Of a stretch of DNA of 64,000 nucleotides, positions 16,958 through 28,919 are shown one piece after another. How positions within the stretch are numbered: position 1 is the stretch's first letter; each line of letters opens with the position of its first letter. The translations under genes were made by a program, and so were the position numbers. The notes under the pieces were generated by a model, which saw only the letters and a program-made list of their open reading frames with translations, ran no database searches and was not told the origin of the DNA. Origin of the DNA: Calamus simplicifolius (lineage: Eukaryota; Streptophyta; Magnoliopsida; Arecales; Arecaceae); NCBI GenBank assembly GCA_900491605.1, contig UESW01005083.1, positions 105,559 to 169,558 on the forward strand, given 5' to 3'.

Positions 16958-16980
16958 AACTCCCACTTAGCCTAAAGCCA
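16958..16980 (-). other. polypurine tract of outer copia element
   Basis: Immediately inside the 3' LTR; the minus strand reads AAGTGGGAGTT directly before TGTTGGGA. This purine-rich segment is the expected plus-strand primer site and fixes the orientation. Confidence 0.8.
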
Positions 16981-17006
16981 CTCATTACAGTATCTAATAC
17001 CCATCT

Positions 17007-18630
17007 TCAACTTATAGTTGTTAAATTCCTTGATGCTGAGTGCTTAGTAAATGGGTCACCTAGGTTTTCCTTTCCATCAATCTTCTGAAGATTTATGTCA
17101 CCTCGGTCTACAATCTCTCGAATAAGATAAAACCGGCGCAGTATGTGCTTGGTGCGCTGATGTGCTCGTGGTTCCTTTGCTTGAGCTATGGCACCAGTGC
17201 TGTCACTGTACAACAGGACTGGTCCATCTATGGAAGGTGTCACTCCAAGCTCGAAGATGAACTTTCACAGCCACACAACTTCTTTTGCAGCATCTGATGC
17301 AGCGATGTACTCTGCCTCGCACACTGAATCTGCCACTGTATATTGCTTGGAACTTTTCCAGCAAACAGCTCCACCATTCAGGATAAACACGAACCCGATA
17401 CACTTTGCTATCATCATGGTCTGATTGGAAATTGGAATCAGTATATCCAATAAGTTTCAAATCGGACTCTTCGTAGACTAACCACTGGTCCTTAGTATTT
17501 CTCAAATACTTAAGGATTGTCTTAACAACTTGCCAGTATTTCTTTCCTGGATCAGATTGGTATCTACTCACTACTCCTAGTGAGTATGCCACATCTAGTC
17601 TTGTACATATCATGGTGTACATAATCGATCCCACTGCCAAAGCATATGGAATTCGACTTATACGTTCTCTTTCATTAGAAGTTGTCGGACAATCCTTCGT
17701 AGAAAGATGAATTCCATGGCCTATCGGAAGATAGCCTTTCTTGGAATTCTCCATGCTAAACCTTTTTAGCACGGTGTCAATGTACGTAGATTGGGATAAA
17801 CCAAGCATCCTCTTAGATCTATCTCTATAGATCTTCATCCCTAGGATATATGATGCTTCTTCCAGATCTTTCATGGAGAATTGTGATGATAACCATGTCT
17901 TTATTCCTTGTAATACAGAGATATCATTCCCGATTAAGAGAATATCATCCACATATAATACAAGAAATATAATAACGGAATCGTTAGCCCATTTATAAAT
18001 GCAAGGTTCTTCTTTATTTTTAATAAAGCCATAATATTTGATCACTTTATCAAATCGTATTTCCAACTCCTAGATGCTTGCTTAAGTCCATAAATAGACT
18101 TCTGTAGCTTGCACACTTTAGACTCGTCTTCAGATATAAAACCTTCAGACTGTATCATATACACCTGTTCTTTTAAATCACCATTTAGAAAAGCGGTTTT
18201 AACATCCATCTGCCAAATCTCATAATCGAAGTGTGTTGCTATAGCTAGCATAATCCGAATGGATTTCAACATTGCCATAGGAGAAAACGTTTCGTCATAG
18301 TCAATACCATAACGTTGACGATACCCCTTAGCAACCAGACGTGCTTTATAGGTCTCAACCTTTCCGTCTGCGCCTCTTTTTCTCTTGAAAACTCACTTAC
18401 ACCCTATGGGTTTTATCCCTTCGGGTGGGTTAACTAATGTCCATACATTATTGTCCTTCATGGAATCAAGTTCGGATTTCATGGCATCAAGCCATTTATT
18501 AGAGTCAGTCCTTTGCATAGCATCCATATAGGTGATCAGATCCTCGTTGTTCTCATCGAGTTCAATAGGATCATCATTCTGGACCAAGAAACCTAATATC
18601 TGTCCAGTTGATGTGGTACTCTACCAGATC
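17007..18630 (-). pseudogene. copia reverse transcriptase-RNase H (outer element)
   Basis: Minus-strand pieces give a copia RT: WQMDVKTAFLNG and GLKQASRSW (18230-18080), then the intact active site LYVDDILLIGND (about 17960-17925), LGMKIYRDR, and the end of RT with YTDSNFQSD. RNase H follows with an EAEY-type segment near 17310, LLYSDSTGAIAQAKEP near 17200 and a C-terminal DPFTK block near 17040. Frame changes near 18060, 17390 and 17245 break the protein. The order RT then RNase H next to the 3' LTR is as expected for copia. Confidence 0.88.
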
Positions 18631-18713
18631 GCCTTAATGGTGCATCTAAAATGGGTTTTGAGTTTGATCTAATCAACTCAGATCTAAGGGTTCACTGGTT
18701 TGTGTTGTTCCTT

Positions 18714-20194
18714 CTACTTGATGAACTTCCTCAAGTTCAACATTAGAGCTATTGTTCCTTCACTAAGGAACTCCTTTTCAAGAAAAACTGCTCTATTACT
18801 AATGAACAACTTTTGTTCTTCAGTATTGTAGAAGTAATCCTTTGGTTTCTTTCGGATAGCCGATAAAAAAATATTTGTCAGATTTGGGTTCAAGTTTGTC
18901 TGATTTTGCACGTTTCACATAAGCCGGACACCCCCAGACTCTCAGATAGGTAATAACCGGTTTATGTCCATGCCACATCTCATGTGAAGTTTTAGAAACA
19001 GACTTACTTGGAACCTTATTAAGAATATGACAAGCTGATTCTAATGCATATCCCCAAAATGATATTGGCAAGCTTGCAAAACCCATCATGGACCGAACCA
19101 TGTCTAACAGAGTTCGATTCCTTCTTTCCGACACACCTTTATGCTGCGGTGTTCCAGGAGGAGTCTATTGGGAGAATCTCATTCTCTCTTAAATATGTCA
19201 CAAATTTATTGGAAAGGTATTCGCCTCCTCGATCTGATCGAAGGGTCTTAATACATTTTTTTGTTTGTTTTTCTACATCTTTATGATATAGTTTAAACAT
19301 TTCAAACGACTCAGATTTGTGTCTCATAAGATAGACATAACCAAACCTAGAAAGGTCGTCTGTAAAAGTTATGAAGTAGTAATATCCACCTTTGGCATAA
19401 GTGCTCATTGGTCCACATACATCAGTATGTACTAGACTCAATAGCTCTTTGGCTCTTTCACCTTTTCTAGTAAAAGATGACTTGGTCATTTTACCAAGAA
19501 GACATGATTCACATGTAGTTAATGATTCACAATCATCAACTCGAAGGATGCCCTCCTGAGTTAACTTGTTTAATATGTTCTTATTGATATGACCCAGCCG
19601 ATGGTGCCAAAGATAAATATATGTGACATCAGTTGTTCTAGGGCGCTTACTTGAATTGTACACTACATTCACAGGCTGTGATAATATATAAATGCCATTA
19701 GATAAATGCCCAGTCATTACAGTGACTCCATTCATAATGATATTCAAAGTACATCCTTTATTGAAATTTCATAATGACTTTTGGCCAGAAGGCCTACAGA
19801 AATTACGTTCAACAAGAACGTTGGGCAAAAATGACAATCATTTAGTAAATGACATTTCTATTGAAAACTATTTCAAGAACTCCTAATGCCAGAACTGGAA
19901 CTAATCTTCCATCGCCGACATTAAGGAATCTTTCATTGTCCTCAAATCTTCTGGTGACCTGTAGTCCCTGCAATGAATTGCAAATGTTAAAGGACTCCCG
20001 GTATCCAATACCCAGGTCTGATTATCATATACAGAAAAATTAGAAGGTGTTATCATATAATACCTTGTTGAGCAACATCTTGCTCCTTTTCTTCTTTGGC
20101 CTATTTTGATCAAGTGTGGCAATGTAAAGAGGACAGTTCCTCTTCCAGTGCCCTTGCATCTTGTAGTGAAAGCATTCAGCTTGACTTTTATCAA
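18714..20194 (-). pseudogene. copia protease-integrase region (outer element)
   Basis: The protease DTGSP motif (WVLDTGSPLTFAIHC) lies near 20020-19980. A GAG-pre-integrase HHCC zinc site (H-H-R-L-G-H-I-N and C-E-S-C-L-L-G-K) lies at about 19600-19490. The integrase core follows with HTDVCGPM near 19430, FTDDLSRFGYVY near 19360 and SDRGGEYLS near 19230, so the D,D-35-E residues appear present. After a stop near 19140, the C-terminal part (WGCPAYVK, FIGYPKETKG) runs to about 18820. Integrase lies upstream of RT, which defines Ty1/copia. Multiple frameshifts inactivate it. Confidence 0.86.
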
Positions 20195-20870
20195 CTTTCT
20201 TCTTCTGCATCTGACCCCTTATAGATGTCCTAGCATGTTGCACCTTTTATTATTCTTTTGTTCTTCCCTTTCCCAAAGGGTTTACGCCCTACCTTAGATC
20301 CTTCAACCACATTAACCAAACCCTTAGAGAGCTGGTTATCCTTCTCAAAGTTTTGTAACAACCCCAACAAACCGTGGTAGTTGACTGCGGGCTTTGTCAT
20401 TCGAAAATGAGTAAGGAAAGGTCGGAAGGATGGAGGCAAGGAATTCAGGATCGCATCTTTTCCCAACTGCTCATGTAAGGGAAAGCCGAGCTTGCTTAGG
20501 AGTTCTATCTTCTCGATCATATACAATACATGATCAGTGACAGGAGATCCATCCCTCATTTGAGCATTGAAAATTGCACAACTAGTCTTGTGCCTTTCAA
20601 CATCATCGGGTGTGCCGAAAGATTCATTCAACGCTTGAATGATTTCTTCTGGCTGAGCATTATCGAACCGGCGACCGAATTCATCGTTCATTGCTGCTAG
20701 CATGATACAACGCATGCTAGTTCTATCATTGAGCCACTTCTGATAAGTGTCTCTCTTAGAACTTTGGGTGTTTGCATCAGGTATCTTTGGTGCAGGATTA
20801 TTCAGAATATATAGAATCCTCTCATGCTCAAGGATGATCTTAAGTTTTCTGAACCAGCTATTGAAATTGG
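20040..20870 (-). pseudogene. copia gag, main part (outer element), cut by nested insertion
   Basis: The frame reads FNSWFRKLKIIL immediately after the insertion point, then a typical copia gag with a LPPSFRPFLTHF block near 20440. The zinc knuckle at about 20180-20140 is C-F-H-Y-K-M-Q-G-H-W-K-R-N-C; the second Cys of the usual C-x2-C-x4-H-x4-C is replaced by Tyr. The first codons of gag lie about 8 kb away at 28860-28919, on the other side of the nested element. A frameshift near 20235 separates gag from the knuckle segment. Confidence 0.87.
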
Positions 20871-22093
20871 TGTTGGGGAGCACGGAATACCCCCAAGATC
20901 ATGGCTATAGCGTATATGAGTAATACAAAAAAAACTTTTTACCGTTCTAATCTATGAGTGCAAGATCATACCTTCAGATTTGAACTTTAGAACACTTTGA
21001 TTCGATTGCTCGACCTCAACCTTTTAGCCTTTCGCCGTATTCCCAAAAAATACCTTCTTTCTCTCACAAGATGGTGGGATCTCTCGGCCGACCTAGGGTT
21101 TCTTATTTTTCTTTTTCCTCAAAAACGTTAACCCTAGCAACCAACTGAGAGGGTATTTATAGGGCTACAACAGGGACCAATAGGCAAATATGAAAAGGAC
21201 TTCCCACGTAATTAAATCTCCTAATCCTACCCCGGGTTAGGATTCAATTACGTAAATTACAATTCATTCGACTAAAGAATTATAATTGTACTCCTAATCA
21301 TATTCGAATTTATATTTTTGAGCCTTTAATATTAAATACTTATTATCTCCCACATTAAGATTACAGATATCCACCAATCAAATTTAATTACTGACAATAT
21401 AATTTAATTAGCTTTTATTATCCTTGAGACTTATCCACTTAACTTATTGATGTATCGGATTCAAAATTCACTTGCAAGATTTGATACAATCAAAACTTAT
21501 AAGCTTTCTCAAGGGGATATCATCAATTCAAATTAACAGGACGTGGATTCCTTCAACTATTAATATTCACCATATATATAATGTTATTGCCCAACCCACT
21601 GAGTTTATTGACTCATATAGAATCTCACTCTATGTGTAATCAAAGCAATAATCACTACATACACGTGTCTAGAAATAGAATTCGGATTAAGAGCATAAGT
21701 AATCATAATATTCATGAGTTTTAAATTATTTTATAAAGTCAGTATAAAATAATTAACTCAACTGGGTCCTGTTCAATACACACAAAGTGTACTAGCACAA
21801 ATAGTTAGAATAAATCATTCCCCATAGTCAAGACAGACCTACTAAAAATTTGCATAGTTCTACTGATGGTGTGTCCAATTCCATCTAAAACTGTGAACAA
21901 TAAACTTGTATTCTAAAAGAACCGATGATCTAGTCTTCTGTGTATAAGCCATACTCTACACACTAGATCAAATACTCTTTGTAAATACTAGACACATGTA
22001 CATATAGTAAATGACACACATTGCTCAAAATGAATTCTCATTAAAATATAAAGACATAACATAAAGCATATCTTTTAGTCTATATCTCTATCA
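20871..22093 (-). repeat. 3' LTR of nested copia element (1223 bp)
   Basis: Starts TGTTGGGGAGCACGG and ends CTCTATCA; nearly identical to 27631-28859 apart from scattered substitutions and small indels. Confidence 0.94.
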
Positions 22094-22112
22094 ATCTCCC
22101 ACTTAGACTCCA
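22094..22112 (-). other. polypurine tract of nested copia element
   Basis: The minus strand reads AAGTGGGAGAT directly before the 3' LTR. It is close to the tract of the outer element, consistent with related lineages. Confidence 0.78.
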
Positions 22113-23530
22113 AGCAATGCTTGTACACATCTAACTCCCATGCCCTCTACATGTCTATCAAAAACTTTCGAAGTTAAACTCTTTGTAAAAGGGTCTGCCA
22201 GGTTGTCCTCAGATGTAACCTTGGTCACCAGCACATCACCTCTTTGCACGATGTCACGTATCAGGTGATACTTACGCTCAATGTGTTTAGATTTCTTATG
22301 GGTCCTGGGTTCCTTCGAATTAGCAACTGCCCCACTATTATCACAATAAAGTATAATAGGTAATTGCACTGAAGGTATCACACTAAGATCCAAAAGAAAG
22401 TTTCTTAGCCAAACAGCCTCTTTTGCAGCCTCAGATGCAGCCAGATACTCAGCTTCCATGGTAAGTCAGCAACACAAGTTGCTTCACACTTCTCCAACTA
22501 ATAGCTCCACCACCCAAAGTGAACACATATCCCGAGGTTGATTTCCTAGATTCATTATCTGATTGGAAGTCCGAATCTGTATATCCTATAGGCACAAGAC
22601 TATCTGCTTGGTAAACTAACATATAATCTTTAGTCCTTTTCAGGTACTTAATTATATGTTTTACTGCAGTCCAATGTTCTCGCCCAGGGTTAGACTGAAA
22701 TCTGCTAACCATGCCTATGGCAAAACAGATATCAGGTCTAGTACATAGCATAGCATACATTAGGCTTCCTACTGCAGAAGCATAAGGAACTGCCTTCATA
22801 CTTTCTATCTCTTCAGGTGTCTTAGGACACTGATCCTTAGATAGAGAAATTCCATGCCTGAAAGGAAGAAATCCTTTCTTGGAATTATGCATGCCAAAAC
22901 GGGTGAGAATTTTATCGATATAAGTGGCTTGAGATAAGCATATCATCCTTTGCTTGCGATCTCGCAAAAGCTTGATCCCTAGGATGTGACTTGCTTCTCC
23001 CAAGTCCTTCATATCAAACTGTCCAGATAACCATACCTTGATCGAAGGTAACACTCCCATATCGTTTCCAATAAGTAAGATGTCATCCACATATAGCACC
23101 AGAAATACCAAAGTTTTTCCATCACGCTTCTTGTACACACATGACTCGTCAGGACTTTGATCAAAACCATAGGATTTAATAGCTTGATCAAAATGAGTAT
23201 TCCAAGATCTAGATGCCTGCTTAAGTTCATAAATGGACCTCTTAAGCTTGCACACCAAGTGCTCCTGGCCTTTTACTATAAAACCGTCTGGTTGCATCAT
23301 GTAAATGCACTCGTCAAGATTTTCATTAAGGAAAGCTGTCTTGACATCCATTTGCCAAACTTCGTAATCGAAATGAGCTGCAATGGATAAGAGAATCCGG
23401 ATAGACTTAAGCCTAGCTACTGGTGAAAAGGTTTTCTCATAGTCGATCCGTTCTTTCTGAGTAAAACCTTTTGCAACTAGCCTAGCCTTGAATATTTCCA
23501 CCTTCCCGTCTGCTCCTCTCTTCTTTTATA
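22103..23530 (-). pseudogene. copia reverse transcriptase-RNase H (nested element)
   Basis: A 350-codon frame (23501-22449) carries ARLVAKGFTQ, WQMDVKTAFLN, a S-I-Y-E-L-K-Q-A-S-R-S-W block (E in place of the usual G), and the intact active site YVDDILLIGND (YVDD at 23093-23082). It continues to YTDSDFQSDNESRKSTSG. RNase H follows in another frame at 22459-22103 with MEAEYLAASEAAKEAVWL, the LYCDNSGAVA block and DPFTKSL near the end. The RT-RNase H join is frame-shifted by a small indel near 22455. This is the best preserved pol segment of the window. Confidence 0.9.
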
Positions 23531-23778
23531 GATCCACTTGCATCCGATGGGTTTTACTCCCTCGGGTGGTTCTACAAGATCCCAGACCTGATTAAAGTGC
23601 ATAGACTCTATCTCTGATTTCATAGCATTTTGCCAAAGAGTTGCATCTTTATCCTGTAATGCTTCATTGTAGCTACTGGTTCAGTATCCAGTTCATCAGA
23701 GATTCTGTCATATGACTCTCCAAGGAACATATACCGTTTAGGTGTATTTACAACCCTCCCACTATGACAAGGCACAAC

Positions 23779-25350
23779 CTAATTGTATGTGCTTGTAGTA
23801 ATACGATATGACTCTGATTCTTGTGCTCCATCAACCTGCACTGGTTCTAAAACTGGTGCATTAATGGTATCATTTTGTACCAGTTTAGGGTCAGTTCGTG
23901 TTACTATACTTCTCCCACTACGAAGAGTTAATGGGAAGTTTGGGAACCCACTTTCTTGTGGTGTTTCTGCTTGTACTATTGGTATTAAAGGAGCCAGTCT
24001 AGTTTTATCGCCTCTCAACTCTTCTAGAGCAATTTTACTTCTGGGTTTGTGGTCTATAATATAGTCCTCCTCCAAGAATCGGGCATTGGTGCTAACAATG
24101 ACCTTCTGATCCCTAGGACAATAAAATAAACCACCTTTTGTTCCTTTAGGATATCCAACAAAGAAGCATACATCTGTCCTTGATTCCAACTTATCTGGTT
24201 TACCTTTTAGTACATGTGCTGGACAACCCCAAACCCGAACATGTCTTAGACTAGGCTTGCGCCCAGTCCACAGTTCTGTGGGTGTCTTAGGTACTGACTT
24301 AGATGGTACCAAGTTAAGAATATATAGCTGTCTCTAATGAATATCCCCAAAACGAAATAGGTAAGTCTGAATAACTCATCATAGATCTAACCATATCCAT
24401 AAGAGTCCTATTCCTTCTTTCAGCTACACCATTCTGCTATGGTGTACTAGGTGCAGATAACTGGGATTTAATCCCAGCATCTAATAAGTAATCTGTGAAC
24501 TCCCCTAAGAGGTACTCGCCACCACGATTGGATCGTAGTGTCTTGATATTTTTACCATGACGGTTCTCTATTTCTGCCTTAAAAATTTTAAATTTTTAAA
24601 GCATTCAGACTTACGGCGTATCAGATAAATATACCCATATCTTGAGTAATCATCAATAAAAGTGACAAAGTACTCAAAACCATCTCTAGCTTGGATGTTC
24701 ATTGGGCCACACAAATCAGAGTGAACCAATTCTAATATCTCCTTAGCTCTATTGCCTTTGGCCGAGAATGGCCGCTTGGTCATTTTCCTTCTAAGCAAGA
24801 TTCACAGACCGGTAGTGCCTCTACTTCCAATGAACCTAACGGTCCATCTTGAACCAGTTTAGAAATTCGTCTTAGATTTATATGACCTAGGCGCAAGTGC
24901 CAAAGATAAGTTTGATTCATTTCAGAAGGATATTTTCTCTTACATGGTCTATTATTGTTATTCACTTCATTTAGTTGCACAGTAGGAGAAACATGATTAA
25001 TAATATAAAACCATCCACCAATGTACCAGAACAGATAAAATGTTTATTTTTCTTAATAACAACAGTCATTAAAATAAACTGAATATCCATCAACCAACTT
25101 ACAACTGAAATTAAATTCCTTCTAATTGAAGGTACAAAAAAATAGTCCTTTAATATTAAAATTCTATTTCTACTAAAAGAAAAGCTAAAATCTCCCACTG
25201 CAACTACTGACACTCTCGTGCCATCTCCCAGAAATATGTAAATCTCCCCATCACTTAGCTTCCGGGTCTGCTGGAACTCCTGCAAAGAATTGCAAATATG
25301 ATTAGTGGCTCCCGTATCTACACACCAGCCACTGGTAGATAACAGCACTA
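23779..25350 (-). pseudogene. copia protease-integrase (nested element)
   Basis: Minus-strand pieces: protease with WCVDTGATNHICN near 25325; GAG-pre-integrase with WHLRLGHINLRRI and C-E-S-C-L-E-G-K (24900-24780); integrase core with HSDLCGPM and FIDDYSRYGYIYLIRR near 24715-24610, then a S-N-R-G-G-E-Y segment near 24520. The integrase C-terminus (WGCPAHVLKGKPDKLE, FFVGYPKGTKGG) runs to 23779. Frameshifts lie near 24970, 24790, 24590 and 24310, and a stop near 24435. Confidence 0.87.
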
Positions 25351-25385
25351 AACAAGTTTCAACTACAAGTGAATTAGATATATCT

Positions 25386-26202
25386 CTAGCCTGTTTCCTG
25401 GCAAGCCAAACTGGACATTGCTGCTTTCAGTGACCTGGCTGCTTGCAGACGAAGCACTTTCCCTTCTTTTTTATTTTCCCATTGGGCTGTGGGGCCTGAT
25501 GCTGTTTCTTTTCTGAATCTTTTTCTTCTTCTTAGCATGAGACTTCGAAGAAGAACCTTTTTCAGTAACCATAGCAACTACAGGCTTCTTAATAAAACTC
25601 TCTGCTACCTGAAGTTCTTTAAGTAGCTCTGCCAATGAAAAATTTATTTTGTTCATGGTGTAATTTAGGCAGAACTGCTTAAAAGAATCAGGTAGGGACT
25701 GGAGAATGATATCAACCTGGGTTTCCCCATCCATCTTCGCTCCAAGGATCTCCAGTTCATTCAGAAGACTAATCATCTTTAGAACATGATCCCTGACAGG
25801 AGTTCCTTCAGCCATATTAGTGTTCATCAGTTCTTTCATCGCAGTCTGCCTAGCTGCACGACTCTGATCCCCAAACATTTCTTTGAGATTGAACATCATG
25901 TCATAGGCAGAGGGCATATATTGATGCTGATGTTGCAGAACATTTGACATAGATGCCAATATGTAACACCGTGCCATCTCATCAGCCTTAACCCATTTAC
26001 GGTAAGCTTGGGACTCCTCATCTGAAGCCCCTTCACCGGGCTCTGCGGGACAGACCTGAGTGAGCACATACTTGTACCCTTCTGTAGTTAACACTATATC
26101 CAGGTTTCTTTTCCAATCAATGTAATTAGGACCAGTCAATTTGTTTTCTTTGAGTATCACAGCAAGTGGATTGAAAGAAGACATTTTAATCCTGAGAATC
26201 AT
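25386..26202 (-). pseudogene. copia gag (nested element)
   Basis: The gag frame starts at 26202, or at the second Met at 26184 (MSSFNPLAVILKENKLTG), which looks the more natural start. It includes LTGPNYIDWKRNLDIVL and the L-P-D-S-F-K-Q-F block near 25690. A zinc knuckle C-F-V-C-K-Q-P-G-H near 25450-25425 is followed directly by a stop codon before the last Cys. There is also a frame change near 25500. Gag is therefore broken at its nucleic-acid-binding end. Confidence 0.88.
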
Positions 26203-26987
26203 TCATACATCAATAAGATATAATGAGCAATAAACTTTAAATTCAAAATTATAAGTAGGGCCCCTCAACCACTACATAATAAAAGAATTTGCCAGCAGCC
26301 TAGTACATTTTGAATAGTATGCCTCGATGGGAGGACGTCTACTACTCATCATTTATCTAGACAGATAAAACCTATTAATTTTACTATCTAGGTAAAAGGT
26401 AACATACCAAGTAAAATTAATTAGCTGACTAACTTTGGTCATATAAATATTTGTAGTGACTCCGATGGAGAGGATACCAATATTTATACCTAAGTGTATA
26501 CCATCACTCAATCCTAGATCCATTGTCCCATGGTGGATCCCTCAGATGGAGAGGTAATCCAACATTAACAACTACTAGGGATTATTCTTGGTGAGCTGGC
26601 AATCAATTTTATCCTATGGGGAGGAAAGCACTAATGCTAACACGTGAAATTAACTACCTCACCAATAAACAAGTGATGGGACCATAGGATTTAAATGTGA
26701 TTAATTCCCTCTTCCACTTAGTTATTTAAACAATATTTTGAGGGTTATAAAACTTGTGTTTGATTATCTTATAAATTCAAAACACAAATAGCAAGTGATT
26801 ATTCAATTAACCATGTTCTCCTAGTTATAGACATAAGAACAAAAGGATAAACAATCAAGTATGCAACATAACCAATATAAACAAGATAAATAAAATCCCT
26901 GTTATTATGGTCAAAATTCTCCACGCAGATGAAGATCCCCGTTGCACCATGATTGCTACTTTGCTCGATGATTTGCCGCTTTGCATA

Positions 26988-27110
26988 CGGGGGTCTGGGG
27001 GCTGGCCCCCAGCGGGGATCGACCTGCTCGGTCAAGTCGCGGGGGTCTGGGGGCTGGCCCCCAGCGGGGGTCGACCTGCCCGGTCAGGTCACGGGGGTCG
27101 AGGGGGCAGC
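26988..27110. repeat. 52-bp GC-rich tandem repeat (about 2.3 copies)
   Basis: Units begin CGGGGGTCTGGGGGCTGGC at 26988 and 27040, with a partial third at 27092, an exact 52-bp spacing. Each unit contains the hairpin GGGGGCTGGCCCCC. Confidence 0.9.
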
Positions 27111-27157
27111 GCCTTTCGATCCCTTCGCGCTTTGGATTTCCTTTAGAATCGTGATCT

Positions 27158-27276
27158 GCAACGGATTCTCCTTAGAATCTTATCATGCAACGGATTCTCC
27201 TTAGAATCATATCCTGCAATCGATTCTCCTTAGAATCATATCCTGCAACCGATTCTCCTTAGAATCATATCCTGCA
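27158..27276. repeat. 29-bp tandem repeat (about 4 copies)
   Basis: Units of the form GCAACGGATTCTCCTTAGAA followed by TCATATCCT, starting at 27158 and 27187 and repeating at 29 bp. The core contains the inverted repeat GGATTCTCCTTAGAATC. Confidence 0.9.
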
Positions 27277-27612
27277 ATTTGCAGCAGGTCTTCTTCCTCC
27301 ATCAGAGCCACACCAGATTACAAAAATCCTATGCCTCCATATAGGAGTTCATATGCTACGTATTTACAATCACAAAGCTCTCAAAAAATCGGAGCATATA
27401 TGCTATGAAATATTACAATGATCCTACGCCTCCTTAAACCGGAGTTCACAAAACAGATCTAAGCAATATCAAATCAAAACACATACATTCATGTGACCAT
27501 AATAACAGGATAGAAACCTACAAAACAACGTTAGCAGCAAGCACGATCTATCCCACGCATGCATATTCTGATTAATGGAGAACATGGCTGCATTATTCAT
27601 ATACAGTATCAG

Positions 27613-27629
27613 CCGTGGCTCTGATACCA
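27613..27629 (-). other. primer-binding site (initiator-Met tRNA type), nested copia
   Basis: The minus strand reads TGGTATCAGAGCCACGG one base after the 5' LTR, a full match to the standard TGGTATCAGAGC core. Confidence 0.85.
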
Positions 27630-27630
27630 C

Positions 27631-28859
27631 TGTTGGGGACCGCGGAATACCCCCAAGATCATGGCTATAGCGTATATGAGTAATACAAAAAAAAACTTTT
27701 TACCGTTCTAATCTATGAGTGCAAGATCATACCTTCAGATTTGAACTTTAGAACACTTTGATTCGATTGCTCGACCTCAACCTTTTAGCCTTCCACCGTA
27801 TTCCCGAAAATACCTTCTTTCTCTCACAAGATGGTGGGATCTCTCGGTCGACCTAGGGTTTCTTGTTTTTCTTTTTCCTCAAAAACGTTAACCCTAGTAA
27901 CCAACTGAGAGGGTATTTATAGGGCTACAACAGGGACCAATAGGCAAATATGAAAAGGACTTCCCACGTAATTAAATCTCCCAATCCTACCCCGGGTTAG
28001 GATTCAATTACGTAAATTACAATTCATTCGACTAAAGAATTATAATTGTACTCCTAATCATATTCGAATTTATATTTTCGAGCCTTTAATATTAAATACT
28101 TATTATCTCCCCACGTTAAGATTACAGATATCCACCAATCAAATTAATTACTGATAATATAATTTAATTGGCTTTTATTATCCTTGAGACTTATCCACTT
28201 AACTTATTTGATGTATCGGATTCAAAATCCACTTGCAAGATTTGATACAATCAAAACTTATAAGCTTTCTCAAGGGGATATCATCAATCTAAATTAACAG
28301 GACGTGGATTCCTTCAACTATTAATATTCACCATATATATAATGTTATTGCCCAACCCACTGAGTTTATTGACTCATATAGAATCTCACTCTATGTGTAA
28401 TCAAAGCAATAATCACTACATACACGTGTCTAGAAATAGAATTCGGATTAAGAGCATAAGTAATCATAATATTCATGAGTTTTAAATTATTTTATAAAGT
28501 CAATATAAAATAATTAACTCAACTGGGTCTTGTTCAATACACACAAAGTGTACTAGCACAAATAGTTAGAATAAACCATTCCCCGTAGTCAAGACAGACC
28601 TACTAAAAATTTGTGCTACAGTTCTACTGATGATGTGTCCAATTTCATCTAAAACTGTGAACAATAAACTTGTATTCCAAAAGAACCGATGATCTAGTCT
28701 TCTGTGTGTAAGCCGTACTCTACACACTAGATCAAATACTCTTTGTAAATACTAGACACATACACATATATAGTAAATGGCACACATTGCTCAAAATGAA
28801 TTCTCATTAAAATATAAAGACATAACATAAAGCATATCTTTTAGTCTATATCTCTATCA
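27631..28859 (-). repeat. 5' LTR of nested copia element (1229 bp)
   Basis: Starts TGTTGGGGACCGCGG and ends CTCTATCA; partner of 20871-22093. The LTR pair looks closely similar by eye, implying a fairly recent insertion. Confidence 0.94.
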
Positions 28860-28919
28860 ATTAGAACCATTCAACTTGTCACTATCCAATAGAGACCTTA
28901 ATGATAAATTAGTGGCCAT
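28860..28919 (-). pseudogene. copia gag start codons (outer element), separated by nested insertion
   Basis: On the minus strand an ATG at 28919-28917 opens a frame reading MATNLSLRSLLDSDKLNGSN up to the insertion point. It continues conceptually with FNSWFRKLK at 20870 onward, across the nested element. The LNG-x-N-F-x-x-W pattern is the standard start of copia gag. This fixes where the second element landed. Confidence 0.85.

Larger units (their letters stand above)
26203..27611 (-). other. untranslated leader of nested copia element
   Basis: About 1.4 kb between the primer-binding site and the gag start, without protein-coding content. It contains a GC-rich 52-bp tandem repeat (26988-27110) and a 29-bp tandem repeat (27158-27276), unlike the AT-rich surroundings. 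GATGGAGAGG-type motifs also recur near 26465 and 26540. Confidence 0.65.
20871..28859 (-). mobile_element. Ty1/copia LTR retrotransposon nested in the outer gag
   Basis: Complete structure of about 8 kb: LTRs at 20871-22093 and 27631-28859, a purine tract inside the left LTR and a primer-binding site inside the right LTR, so the orientation is minus. Flanking 5-mers are ATTGG (20866-20870) and ATTAG (28860-28864), a target duplication with one mismatch. The domain order gag, protease, integrase, RT, RNase H is copia. The protein is related to but clearly different from the outer element, and its LTR is shorter (about 1.2 kb). Stops in gag and frameshifts in pol make the copy inactive. Confidence 0.93.

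Noticed and set aside
26907..27204. Two overlapping plus-strand frames rich in Gly/Pro
   Set aside because: They cross the 52-bp and 29-bp minisatellites in the leader of the nested copia element, antisense to it; no domain.
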